Positions 9,930 through 18,393 of a stretch of 64,000 bases of DNA are shown here, piece after piece. Below the pieces are notes generated by a model. It was given only the letters and a program-made list of their open reading frames with translations. It did not search any database and was not told the DNA's origin. The translations under genes and the position numbers were made by a program. Each line of letters begins with the position of its first letter. Within the stretch, counting starts at the first letter, position 1. The DNA is from DATJHM01 sp963777355 (GTDB lineage Bacteria > Chloroflexota > Ktedonobacteria > Ktedonobacterales > Ktedonobacteraceae): positions 124,001-188,000 of the forward strand of contig CAVZQK010000080.1 of NCBI GenBank assembly GCA_963777355.1, given 5' to 3'.

Positions 9930-10142
9930 TTAAGCCTCAGCGTCATTGCCCAGGCGTGCATAGACCACCAGCTGGTCCTGAAGAGGGATTTTTACCCAAC
10001 TTTCATCAACTGTTGGATTTTCTGTATGTGGTACATTGTTTTCTGTCCACTCAGAAACATTCAGTAGAGAAAGTGCTTCATAGACCTTTTCTTTATCTGG
10101 CACGTAGATAAAAAAATCCTGGCTGCATATATCGATGGTCAT
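9930..10142 (-). CDS. Small hypothetical protein
   Basis: A 70-residue acidic protein (MTIDICSQDFF...) with AAAGGACC 7 nt before its ATG. No family recognised. A central TENNVPHTENPTVDESWVKI region is polar and may bind metal or protein. It is followed downstream only by unassigned DNA. It could be a regulator or a short domain protein; the support is an SD site and sensible composition only. Confidence 0.45.
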   Translation of the reverse strand: MTIDICSQDFFIYVPDKEKVYEALSLLNVSEWTENNVPHTENPTVDESWVKIPLQDQLVVYARLGNDAEA

Positions 10143-10264
10143 CGCCCGGTCCTTTCTTAGGAATCGTAAGATGTAACCTTGATCAGCCTTACTAAGAAGA
10201 TAAGTTCATAGATAATAACACATGTACAGGAGCCGAAGTTACAATTCCTGAAGAAGATACGTAA

Positions 10265-10383
10265 AAAAGGAACAGCAAGTTCCATAGAAAAGAAAATATC
10301 CGAAACTATTTGTAATGGGAACTTTTTGTGCTTGCTCAGCTACTTTCTCTTAAAAACAAAGACGTAGAACTTGCTGTTCTTTT
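10265..10383. repeat. Long-range inverted repeat, possible MITE-like element or terminator
   Basis: GAACAGCAAGTTC at 10270-10282 is the exact reverse complement of GAACTTGCTGTTC at 10367-10379. Pairing extends outward into an A-run on the left and a T-run on the right, about 17 bp in all, enclosing about 84 nt. Read on the minus strand it ends in TTTTTT, so it could stop transcripts from the response-regulator gene. Two clean arms around a short non-coding core also fit a small non-autonomous element. Confidence 0.45.
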
Positions 10384-10418
10384 ATATATGCCATTCTCTG
10401 GCTGGTAAAATAAGGGAA

Positions 10419-10811
10419 TTACTCGTTTGGAGGCAAAATAGGCATGGGTGTTGAGGGAAGGTACTGTTTAACCATCTCAATCAATACGTCAACATCGAAC
10501 GGTTTTTCAAGAAAGTCATTAGCACCGCTGACATCCGCGATCTTGTTTGTATCAGAATGTGCTGAAAGCATAATTACTGGTATGTTCTTCGTGAGCTTAT
10601 CGCTTTTTAGCTTTTTGCACATCTCACGACCATCTTCTCCTGCAAGAAGTACATCTAGCAGAATCAGGTCGGGTAATTGTGACTGGGTAGTATGCTGTTG
10701 AAGACATGCTCCATTCTGGCAGGTTTGTACCAGGTACCCTTCTCCCTCAAGGACAATTTGTACTACCTCCAGTATGCCTTCGTCGTCATCTACGACCAGG
10801 ATCTTTTTCAT
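10419..10811 (-). CDS. Single-domain response regulator (CheY-like receiver)
   Basis: A 130-residue receiver domain with no output domain. The acidic pocket is DDD at 8-10, the phosphoacceptor Asp lies in LILLDVLL (about 53), Ser/Thr in IMLSAHS and the conserved Lys in FLEKPF (about 104). It would take phosphate from a histidine kinase and act by protein contact. No kinase is adjacent. A long-range inverted repeat directly downstream may terminate it. Confidence 0.9.
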   Translation of the reverse strand: MKKILVVDDDEGILEVVQIVLEGEGYLVQTCQNGACLQQHTTQSQLPDLILLDVLLAGEDGREMCKKLKSDKLTKNIPVIMLSAHSDTNKIADVSGANDFLEKPFDVDVLIEMVKQYLPSTPMPILPPNE

Positions 10812-11147
10812 CCTCAGTTTCTCCTCGTGATAGAGTGGGTGAGTAAATTTTGTTTTGTATGGGCTGAGATAAGTACAGAGTTATTACCTGATTTGAGATC
10901 TGTGTTCAGGATAAATATTCTCTAAACAGTCAAAAGAACAGCTATAAGGCTTTTGTGTTTTCACGGAAAATAAAAAAGGTAAGCTCCTTCTCTATATAAC
11001 AATATTAACAACTACTACGGTACTGTTCCGCGATTTTATAGGCTGAAGGTACTGATAGCCTTTGGATAGAGTGTAATTGGCTATACGCTGTAACTTTAGC
11101 TGACGTTCGGTGTGTGAAGTATTTTCAGAATAAATCCAGTCCGATAT
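10812..11147. other. Intergenic region, 336 bp
   Basis: AT-rich upstream region of the receiver gene. I see no gene and no obvious structured RNA. Confidence 0.35.
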
Positions 11148-11780
11148 CTATGACTTCTCTTCCCAGGGTAGGACTTGCCAGCGATTCTGCAAGGCGAAAC
11201 CAAATTTATTTTCCAGGACTGTACCCTGAAATCCAGAGGGAACCTCTGCGAAATGTTCTGCAAGATTGCGGGGAAAGATTGCCAGATCGAAATTCCAGGG
11301 GTCGGCACCTGCTTTCTCTGCCAGAGCACGCCAGGCCTGATTCTCCTGGTATTCATCTGTGAGATAGACACCAATTTCGGGAAATGCTTTTGAGAGTTCT
11401 CGCATCAGCGACCATATCCGGCTACCGAAGCCAGGCACATAAATTGTTGAGTGATCTTGATGAACATTGTTGCTGTCAAAAAGGAGATTAAAGCTTATCC
11501 AGTCAGGTGGATCTTCAATGCTAGGGACTGCCGCTTCTGTATAGAGTGAGACGGTCATGCCATCACAATGGAGATGAGGTGTTACTGCAAATGGCAGAGC
11601 ATAGATATCACCGAAATTGTCATCTTCTGAGGTCGGCCACTGTAGTTCTGCCAGCCAGGAAAAAATATGTTGATCGGTGCAACCGAGTTTTTCCAGGAGA
11701 TTTTTATAGCGTTGAATGATTTCCTGAAAATCTTCGGAACTACACGTAGCATAGGTTTGAAGCTGGGCATAGTCGGGCAT
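11148..11780 (-). CDS. Hypothetical protein
   Basis: A 210-residue soluble, acidic protein with many Trp residues. No family recognised. The first 50 residues are helical (SSEDFQEIIQRYKNLLEKLG), then a mixed alpha/beta region with DWISFNLLFDSNN, WSLMRELSKAFPEIGVYLTD and a C-terminal NKFGFALQNRWQVLPW. It resembles the compact single-domain proteins often linked to phage or toxin-immunity repertoires, but nothing nearby supports that. Confidence 0.6.
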   Translation of the reverse strand: MPDYAQLQTYATCSSEDFQEIIQRYKNLLEKLGCTDQHIFSWLAELQWPTSEDDNFGDIYALPFAVTPHLHCDGMTVSLYTEAAVPSIEDPPDWISFNLLFDSNNVHQDHSTIYVPGFGSRIWSLMRELSKAFPEIGVYLTDEYQENQAWRALAEKAGADPWNFDLAIFPRNLAEHFAEVPSGFQGTVLENKFGFALQNRWQVLPWEEKS

Positions 11781-11912
11781 GAGCGCACTCCTTTCATGGA
11801 ATAAAGCCTGGCTGCTTTCTCAGCGAGCGCTTTTATTTGCTGACGTCTCTAATACAAAAAGTTGCTACTTCTTCTTTACCGGCTGGCGTTCTCATCTTGC
11901 TATATATCCAGA

Positions 11913-12710
11913 TCACTGGGCATTGGTTATAAACCAATCCAGGCTATTCCTCCACATCTTTTCTGTCACCTCATGCCCGGCACCCTCATGTAAATTGACA
12001 CGTAACCGGTCTATATAGTTCTGGTCCTGGGTGTGGAGTGCCTGTTGAAAACTCAGCGCTCCGTTGGGAGGAACATGGAGATCGTTCGCGCCACATTCAA
12101 AGGTGATCGCAGGACGATGATGAGCATAGGCAGCGAGGTGGGTAAGTGGATTGAGTTGATCATAGAAAAAACGGGCATAGGTGTCTGGCTCTCCTGGTGG
12201 GAGCAGGCTACCAGGTTGGGAGAGAACTTGCATTCCGGGTCTTAGCCAATCAGGGGTTGCAATAATTGCGGAGACACAGCGAATCCTCTGATCAAGCGCT
12301 GCAACTGCAACCGCAATATCCCCCCCCATAGAAATTCCGCCTATCGCGATGGCCGGTAAAAGCATTGCCTGAAAATGGACCAATGCCCAATCAATCACAC
12401 GCAAAGTATCAAGTGTGCTCTGACCAAGAATTGGCCACATGAAGAAACGAAAATTTCCAAATACTCTTGCGCCAAGCTGCTGAACCGTCTCACTCCCTCG
12501 CTCACCATGTTGCCAGGGATCATAGCTGAGAGCAACAAAGCCAGCTCTTGCCAGCTCTTGTAGGAAAGGAACCATCTGGTCTTTCGTGCCTGTCAGGCCA
12601 GGTAACCAGATAGCCAGGCGCGTCGGTTGTTCTCGCTCAGGATTGACCCAGATAACTGGTATCCCTTCAACAAACTCATGATAAACGGGCAATGCCGTGG
12701 GCTGAGACAT
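11913..12710 (-). CDS. Alpha/beta hydrolase (dienelactone hydrolase-like)
   Basis: A 265-residue alpha/beta hydrolase. The oxyanion region is WLPGLTGTKDQ, followed by GFVALSYDPWQHGERGS; the nucleophile elbow is GGISMGG with a catalytic Ser. An acid in TFECGANDLHVPP and a C-terminal His in HEGAGHEV complete the triad. It probably hydrolyses an ester or similar bond. ATG 12710 is chosen over the upstream in-frame ATG at 12764 because AAAGGA sits at the right distance. Confidence 0.85.
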   Translation of the reverse strand: MSQPTALPVYHEFVEGIPVIWVNPEREQPTRLAIWLPGLTGTKDQMVPFLQELARAGFVALSYDPWQHGERGSETVQQLGARVFGNFRFFMWPILGQSTLDTLRVIDWALVHFQAMLLPAIAIGGISMGGDIAVAVAALDQRIRCVSAIIATPDWLRPGMQVLSQPGSLLPPGEPDTYARFFYDQLNPLTHLAAYAHHRPAITFECGANDLHVPPNGALSFQQALHTQDQNYIDRLRVNLHEGAGHEVTEKMWRNSLDWFITNAQ

Positions 12711-12768
12711 ATTTGAGTCCTTTTTCTTTCGTTCTATCCATTGTATCATACCCAAAAGCCGCATTCTG

Positions 12769-13218
12769 TTAGATGTGGCGTTTTTGCCAGCGAATCGAGA
12801 TTGCTACCTGACGCCAGATATAGCGCCTAAAAAGGATGGGGCCGCCTATAAGCATCATACAGAGAAGAGAGAACCAGATAAGGACTATGCCGAGCAGACC
12901 ATTAGCCGCAAAAGAGGCGTTATATGCCTGAGAAGGATCGTCCGTTTTATATCTTATCGGCAGTTTTGCACCCAGACGATAGCTGGGAAATGCGTTTGCC
13001 ATCTGAAATTCGCTAGTAGTATGCTGCTTCGTCGTGAAACGTACCTGGGCTATGCTTCCCTGTTGGGCATTGGGAACGACTTGAATGACTGTGCCTTGTG
13101 TATATGTGTAGAGCTCCGAGCCTGCAAACTCAGCAAAAAGTACAAAGAAGCCAGTAATTGCCGAGATACTTGCCAGCAAAATCGCTGTGGTATAGAGCAG
13201 ACCATGTAGAATACGCAT
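12769..13218 (-). CDS. DUF3592-like membrane protein
   Basis: A 149-residue protein with a helix at about 6-30, a small beta domain (about 36-95: AQVRFTTKQHTT, LGAKLPIRYKTDDPSQAY) and a second helix at about 108-130. This helix-beta-helix order with a short DPSxAY motif is that of DUF3592. The function is unknown. It lies 15 nt before a related gene and the two likely form a unit. Confidence 0.75.
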   Translation of the reverse strand: MRILHGLLYTTAILLASISAITGFFVLFAEFAGSELYTYTQGTVIQVVPNAQQGSIAQVRFTTKQHTTSEFQMANAFPSYRLGAKLPIRYKTDDPSQAYNASFAANGLLGIVLIWFSLLCMMLIGGPILFRRYIWRQVAISIRWQKRHI

Positions 13219-13233
13219 ACTTATGTCATCCTT

Positions 13234-13761
13234 TTAGCATGAAAGCCAGAGTGTGAGACCGAATAGCAACAGGAGTACCGAAAACCAGAACAACAGGATT
13301 GGTCCTAGCCAGAGAGTTGCAAATGAGAGACGCCGAAAGTTTTTATCAGGAATATGGACATCATAAAGCAGAGGAAAACGGGAGCCACGGGTGGGCTGTG
13401 CATCAAACAAATCAAGAAAAAAACTCCATAGTCTGCTCTCGAATGAGCTATTCTCCGCAGAGATTTCAGCCAGAATTGTCTGATCATTACGAGTCGTAAA
13501 CTGAAGTTGATAGGTCTTTTTTCCACGTGCATCCAGTGTCAACCGTATCACTGTCGCCAGCGCGATCTGTTTTTGCTGAAAGATGCGTAGCGTCCTTCTC
13601 AGGTTTATCACACCTGCAAGAGCCAGGAATAGACTGAGAAAAATCAACAAGCCCTCTAGCAGGGTAGCTATTGTAATAAGCGCCAACAGTAAAAAGTAAA
13701 CCAGGCAGCCAAGTAAAACAAGGAGGCATATACTTGTAAGTAGATAGAATAGATATCTCAT
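13234..13761 (-). CDS. DUF3592-related membrane protein
   Basis: About 175 residues from ATG 13761; the in-frame ATG at 13863 would add 34 residues with little support. Two hydrophobic helices at the N-terminus are followed by a beta domain (YQLQFTTRNDQTILAEI, FPLLYDVHIPDKNFRR) and a final C-terminal helix. The layout parallels the gene just downstream (12769-13218), so these are probably diverged tandem duplicates. Function unknown. Confidence 0.6.
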   Translation of the reverse strand: MRYLFYLLTSICLLVLLGCLVYFLLLALITIATLLEGLLIFLSLFLALAGVINLRRTLRIFQQKQIALATVIRLTLDARGKKTYQLQFTTRNDQTILAEISAENSSFESRLWSFFLDLFDAQPTRGSRFPLLYDVHIPDKNFRRLSFATLWLGPILLFWFSVLLLLFGLTLWLSC

Positions 13762-13871
13762 TGTGTATAGAAAGCCTCTGATATAGCCGGATACTTTAGA
13801 CTCCAGGTAGCATAAGTATGCTTTATTATACGCTATGTATCTGAAGACTGAAGTAAAGGACACAATAAAAA

Positions 13872-13896
13872 TAGAGAAGATAACACATCTTCTCTA
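13872..13896 (-). terminator. Rho-independent terminator
   Basis: Perfect 10-bp stem TAGAGAAGAT / ATCTTCTCTA with a 5-nt loop; on the minus strand it is followed by TTTTTATTG. It ends the ilvA transcript. Confidence 0.85.
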
Positions 13897-13976
13897 CGCT
13901 CTGAAATGAATAAATGTTGTGGTATAGCTTTTAGCAAAGGAAGTTGTACATCTGCTGCTTACTCCCGCCTGGTTGC

Positions 13977-15260
13977 TTAATAAAGCATTTGAGCCTCTTC
14001 TACCATATAGCCATCGGCACGCAGACGTCGAAGCAGTTCATCACATTGTTCTCGGTTACGTGTCTCCAATGTGATCGTCTCTTCACGTTGCATAATGGGG
14101 AGACGATTGGAGATACGCTGATAACGCACGTCGATCACATTAATACGCATCTCAGAGATAATGCTAAGCATACGCATCAGTTCACCAGGACGATCCGTCA
14201 AACGTGTGTGAATAACAAAGTAGCGTCCAGCGGCTGCCAGACCATGCTCGATGAAGCGGCTTACCAGATTAATATCAATATTACCCCCCGTCAGCGGCAC
14301 CAGCACTTTTTTCCCTTTGAGATTGGTTGCACCACTCAGTACCGCCGCCAATCCAGCGGCACCCGCGCCCTCCACTAACATCTTGCAACGCTCCATAAGC
14401 AGGAGTACAGCCTCAATAATCGCCTCATCTTCAACAAGTACTACTTCATCTACCAGGCGTTGAATGATCGAAAATGTTAAGGCCCCTGGACTCTTTGTCG
14501 CAATACCATCGGCAATGGTACTTGCGGTAGCTGTGGTGGTGACTGCGCCGGCCTCAAGCGAGACCTGGCAGCTTGGTGCACCCTTTGCCTGTACGCCGAT
14601 AATCGTAATATCAGGTTTCAGCGCACGGGCTGCAATCGCAATTCCTGAAATCAGGCCCCCGCCCCCGATGGGAATAACAAGGGCGTCTGCATCGGGCAGG
14701 TCATTTAGCATCTCCATGCCAAGCGAACCTTGACCCGCAATCACATCAGGATCATCGAAGGCGTGTACAAACGTTGCCCCTGTCTCCTGCTGCAATTCAA
14801 GACAATGTTGGTAGGCGTCATCGTAGGTGGGGCCATGTAGAATGACGGTTGCACCATAGCTCTGTGTTGCTGTGATTTTAGCCAGGGGAGCACCTTCTGG
14901 CATAACTATTGTACAAGGAATATGGTATTGAGCGGCGGCAATCGCGACGCCTTGTGCATGGTTGCCCGCAGAGGCGGCTATTACACCCGCGCTACGCTGT
15001 TCTTCACTCAGACGGGCGATTTTGTAAGCCGCACCCCTTGCCTTAAAGGAACCGCCGCGCTGCATGTGTTCACATTTTAAATAAATATCAGCCCCAGTCA
15101 TCTCACTCATTGTACGCGAGTGGCTGAGTTCGGTGTGATGCATAATTGGCTTTAAAAATTTGTACGCCTGCCAGATATCGGCAATCGTGGGTGTGCGAGC
15201 TTCCAGCGAAAGATCAGCGCTTTCAGGCAATGATGGATCAGTGTTATTCAATAAACGCAT
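13977..15260 (-). CDS. ilvA: Threonine ammonia-lyase (threonine dehydratase)
   Basis: A PLP enzyme that turns threonine into 2-oxobutanoate, the first step towards isoleucine. The PLP lysine lies in GGSFKARGAAY, the phosphate-binding loop in IPIGGGGLISGIA. The catalytic domain is followed by one C-terminal ACT-like region (FVIHTRLTDRPGELMRML onward). At 427 residues this is the shorter TdcB/IlvA type, so isoleucine feedback is possible but not certain. ATG 15260 has AAGGAG 12 nt upstream. I looked for a T-box leader and saw none. A strong terminator follows. Confidence 0.92.
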   Translation of the reverse strand: MRLLNNTDPSLPESADLSLEARTPTIADIWQAYKFLKPIMHHTELSHSRTMSEMTGADIYLKCEHMQRGGSFKARGAAYKIARLSEEQRSAGVIAASAGNHAQGVAIAAAQYHIPCTIVMPEGAPLAKITATQSYGATVILHGPTYDDAYQHCLELQQETGATFVHAFDDPDVIAGQGSLGMEMLNDLPDADALVIPIGGGGLISGIAIAARALKPDITIIGVQAKGAPSCQVSLEAGAVTTTATASTIADGIATKSPGALTFSIIQRLVDEVVLVEDEAIIEAVLLLMERCKMLVEGAGAAGLAAVLSGATNLKGKKVLVPLTGGNIDINLVSRFIEHGLAAAGRYFVIHTRLTDRPGELMRMLSIISEMRINVIDVRYQRISNRLPIMQREETITLETRNREQCDELLRRLRADGYMVEEAQMLY

Positions 15261-15415
15261 AGCGCAGTACGACTCCTTGTAGCCCAACTTCGGACATTGC
15301 CACCAGTCGTTGTAGTATTACAACCCGGACACCTATGTTCGGGGATCATTTCAAGGATTATAACGCAACTGCCAGACTATGACAATGTTTTTCAGCATTT
15401 CTATTCTTGCCTCGT

Positions 15416-16141
15416 TTATCTTCCTGGGGTCGCTATCATCTGTTCTGCAAGTTCTTGCGTTAGACGACTTACCTCTTCCGCTTTTTCGGCACGGCGCATC
15501 TCCTCATAGGCAGAACGCACCCAGATGAAAGAGATCAAGGCTGTAATTATCTGGAGGGTGATGGGGATGCCATACGCAGTATAAGGCATGAAATGTATAT
15601 GCTGTATTAACTCAGGCGTTTTCGGCAGATAGGTAAGCGCTACGCAGATGCAGGCAATATGGTAAAGTGCCAGCGGGAAAATGAGCCAGATCGGGAAAAG
15701 GGATGCGGCAATCAAAAGTGGTTGTATGAAAAGACCAAAAAGTGGCAGATTGAACGAACTAAGCTGATGATTGGGAACCCCTAGAATGGTGAGCAACATT
15801 GCACACTCAAGCATAACAACTACCAGAACACCGGCAATTTTAATTTTCCCTTGTCTGTTGCATAAGAGTGCGAGCAAAAGAGCAGCGACAATTCCCAGAT
15901 ACGCGAATGGCATTAGCTTATTGGGGTCCTCGGTTGTTGAATAACCAGCGATACCCATCTCGATCAATTCGATGAAGAGTGCAAGACTGGTAATTTTCCC
16001 AATACGTACATGCTCACGCTCTTTCAATGGTGCGTCTTTGGGAACATCAGGGGGAGCGCTCATGTTATACCACCAGCGTAAAGGGCCTTTTACTTCATTA
16101 TTCGTGAGATGAAAAGACATGCAACTGCTCTTTTCTACCAT
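15416..16141 (-). CDS. Multi-helix membrane protein, sensor-like N-terminus without output domain
   Basis: A 241-residue protein with about six transmembrane helices and a C-terminal coiled coil (RSAYEEMRRAEKAEEVSRLTQ region). This is the organisation of the input half of membrane histidine kinases, but the protein stops where the kinase would begin. It may be a stand-alone sensor half or a truncated kinase. Three possible in-frame starts exist (16141, 16120, 16063); none has a strong SD site. It lies 36 nt downstream of the P450 gene on the same strand. Confidence 0.6.
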   Translation of the reverse strand: MVEKSSCMSFHLTNNEVKGPLRWWYNMSAPPDVPKDAPLKEREHVRIGKITSLALFIELIEMGIAGYSTTEDPNKLMPFAYLGIVAALLLALLCNRQGKIKIAGVLVVVMLECAMLLTILGVPNHQLSSFNLPLFGLFIQPLLIAASLFPIWLIFPLALYHIACICVALTYLPKTPELIQHIHFMPYTAYGIPITLQIITALISFIWVRSAYEEMRRAEKAEEVSRLTQELAEQMIATPGR

Positions 16142-16177
16142 ATTGAACTAAATGACTCTAACCAGCCAATTTACCTG

Positions 16178-17356
16178 TTACCACTTAACTGGCAGTGTGA
16201 TCGGTCCCCGGAACATAGGGGCTGGTATATCTATATATTCAAATTCATCTGCCAGACGGAGTGAGGGTAGACGTTGTAAAAGAATACGTAACAACAGGTT
16301 GGACTGTTTGCGGGCGAGTTCGGCCCCCAGACAGAAATGGGCTCCATAGCCAAAGGAGAGATGTCGTCCCGCACCAGTACGGTTGAGGATAAATGTTTCT
16401 GGATCGGTCCAGACCGTTTCGTCCCGATTGGCTGAAGAGAGTCCCACTAACAAACGAGCGCCCGCTGGAATAGCCGTGTCTCCTAAGGTAAGTGGTTTTT
16501 CTGCTGTCCGCATTAGCCAGATCACCGGTGGATCATAGCGCAATCCTTCTTCAATGGTAAGAGGAATAGATGCCGGCTGCTGAAGAAGTTGTTCCCAGCG
16601 CTCTTCTCGCCGTTCTAATAAGCGATAAAAAAGGCTCCCCAGATACTGGGTTGTCGTATCAGAGCCTGCAAGCAAGAACTGAAAGATATGTAATTGTGTT
16701 TCATCTTCACCAATGGCTGGATCTTGCAACAGCATAGTGAGCAGGTCGTCCTGGGGATGCGCGCGACGTTCCTGAATAAGCGTATCAATAAAAGCGCTAA
16801 AGCTTTTCCAGGCCGGAAGATCCCAGATGGGCGCAGGGGTAATTTTGATGATCTCATGAATCCAGCCCCGAAATTCAGGGACGTTCTCTTCAGGAATACC
16901 GATGAGTTGGAAAAGGACGTAGGTTGGCAGCGGTGCTGTAAGATCCCGAACCAGATCACCCCGCTTCTCCCCGCTTCTTTGTGCCTGGGCTTCCATTGTG
17001 TCAATCAGTTCGTGAGCCTTCTGCTCGATATAAGGAACGATCTCACGATAGCGCCGTACATTGAATGCCTGGCGTAGCGCATTGCGCAGCTTCTCATGTG
17101 CTTCACCATCAATCTGCGAGACGGCTTTATTTTTTGCACCCTCTATCTCAAAATTACCCGCACTGGAAATCTGCTGATCTTTATTCTCTAAAAGTTCACG
17201 TACATCTGCATCACGCGAAATAAAGAAGAAGGGCACAGGAGAGTTTGGCACAAAGACATGAGCTACAGGACATTGCTGCCGGGTGGTAGCCATGTGCTCG
17301 TACAGATGTTGCTGGTGACCAGGAAGAAAGGGATGGTAAGGTTCGTATGTTGCCAT
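16178..17356 (-). CDS. Cytochrome P450
   Basis: A 392-residue bacterial P450. The I-helix has LLAGSDTTTQ, the K-helix the ExxR motif in EEGLRYDPP, and the heme loop FGYGAHFCLGAE places the thiolate Cys at about 342. Class I soluble P450s oxidise small lipophilic substrates using ferredoxin partners; no ferredoxin is adjacent. Substrate unknown. It starts at ATG 17356. Confidence 0.95.
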   Translation of the reverse strand: MATYEPYHPFLPGHQQHLYEHMATTRQQCPVAHVFVPNSPVPFFFISRDADVRELLENKDQQISSAGNFEIEGAKNKAVSQIDGEAHEKLRNALRQAFNVRRYREIVPYIEQKAHELIDTMEAQAQRSGEKRGDLVRDLTAPLPTYVLFQLIGIPEENVPEFRGWIHEIIKITPAPIWDLPAWKSFSAFIDTLIQERRAHPQDDLLTMLLQDPAIGEDETQLHIFQFLLAGSDTTTQYLGSLFYRLLERREERWEQLLQQPASIPLTIEEGLRYDPPVIWLMRTAEKPLTLGDTAIPAGARLLVGLSSANRDETVWTDPETFILNRTGAGRHLSFGYGAHFCLGAELARKQSNLLLRILLQRLPSLRLADEFEYIDIPAPMFRGPITLPVKW

Positions 17357-17477
17357 AACAATACTACTCCTATGCCTGCAAATGAAGAATGTATCTAGCT
17401 CACTATTTAGCCTTGAAGAACTGCTTTTTGATACATTCTATGAAACGACGGAAACTACAATGACAATAGAAAAATAT

Positions 17478-18071
17478 CTATATCCTCGCGATACCGCGTA
17501 GTACTACCTCCATGCATTCCAGATCCTTCAACACTTTAAGGAGATCAGCAGGTGCGGAACGCAAAAAGCGTGCCATGTCTTGCTCACTATACTGACCAGT
17601 AGAGAGATTATAGACCTGGCGATGAATAAACGGCCATGTATTCAGCCTGGCGGCATCAACGGGTAGACGGCGTGGATAAGAAGTTGCGGATAGTGTCTGA
17701 AATGCTGCTGCGGCTGAAGGAGTAAATTTGTGGGACTCCTCTCCTGCTGCTCTTTCCGGTGTTGCTGCTGAAAGTGGGATGGGCTGAAGAGAAGAAGGAT
17801 GCTTTTCCTCAGAAGAGGATATTTTTGTTAATGGAAATAGATCCCACTCTAGAAAACTAAATTTTGAGAGGTCGTGAGAGATACGCTTTGCATCGGTCAT
17901 CTCTTGCTTGTTCGCTGTAATCACTAGACGCTTTTGAATATTCCCCTCTTGAACATGTAAAATTATTTTTCCGTGCCTGTATTTTCCCGTAGGAATAGTA
18001 GCTTCTACCACTCCGGTATAGCCCATTCTTTCTATAATCTGACAAATAGTATCGTAGTCGAGTGAAAACAT
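17478..18071 (-). CDS. Hypothetical protein
   Basis: A 197-residue protein of two parts. The N-terminal 75 residues look beta-rich, with GKIILHVQEGNIQKRLVI, a shape seen in ligand or pilus-type effector domains. A Ser/Ala-rich linker (about 88-130) leads to a helical C-terminus with VYNLSTGQYSEQDMARFL, which resembles small winged-helix DUF4388-type modules. No family is certain. It is upstream of the P450 gene on the same strand. Confidence 0.55.
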   Translation of the reverse strand: MFSLDYDTICQIIERMGYTGVVEATIPTGKYRHGKIILHVQEGNIQKRLVITANKQEMTDAKRISHDLSKFSFLEWDLFPLTKISSSEEKHPSSLQPIPLSAATPERAAGEESHKFTPSAAAAFQTLSATSYPRRLPVDAARLNTWPFIHRQVYNLSTGQYSEQDMARFLRSAPADLLKVLKDLECMEVVLRGIARI

Positions 18072-18393
18072 AACAAGACCTTTTAGCTACGGAAAATATT
18101 TAAGGGAAAGTTGTACTGGTCAGAATGTATCTGGAATCATGTTCATTTTTATGAAGCATGAATAGCTGTTTGACACCTTCAAAAGGAAGTTCTGAGACCT
18201 TTATTCATTTTAGCGCAGAAAAAGCAGGTAACTTATTATTTTATGTAGTAATCTGATAAACTCATTATAACACAAGAAATTGCTAAATGTACAATCAATA
18301 GAAAAATCACCGATTAGGGCTAGGGGCGGAAAAGAAATATGAGCCACCCATTTCTGGATGACTCATAGGCTATGGATATGCGCTGTGTTTTGA
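18072..18393. other. Intergenic region, 322 bp
   Basis: It holds the terminator at 18339-18366. No gene seen in the rest. Confidence 0.4.
18339..18366 (-). terminator. Rho-independent terminator
   Basis: An 11-bp stem with two G-U pairs (ATGAGCCACCC / GGATGACTCAT on the plus strand). On the minus strand it is followed by ATTTCTTTT, just past the stop of the secreted propeller gene. Confidence 0.7.

Noticed and set aside
15261..15415. T-box or leader attenuator before ilvA
   Set aside because: No specifier-loop layout, no TGGNACCGCG motif and no terminator hairpin before the start.
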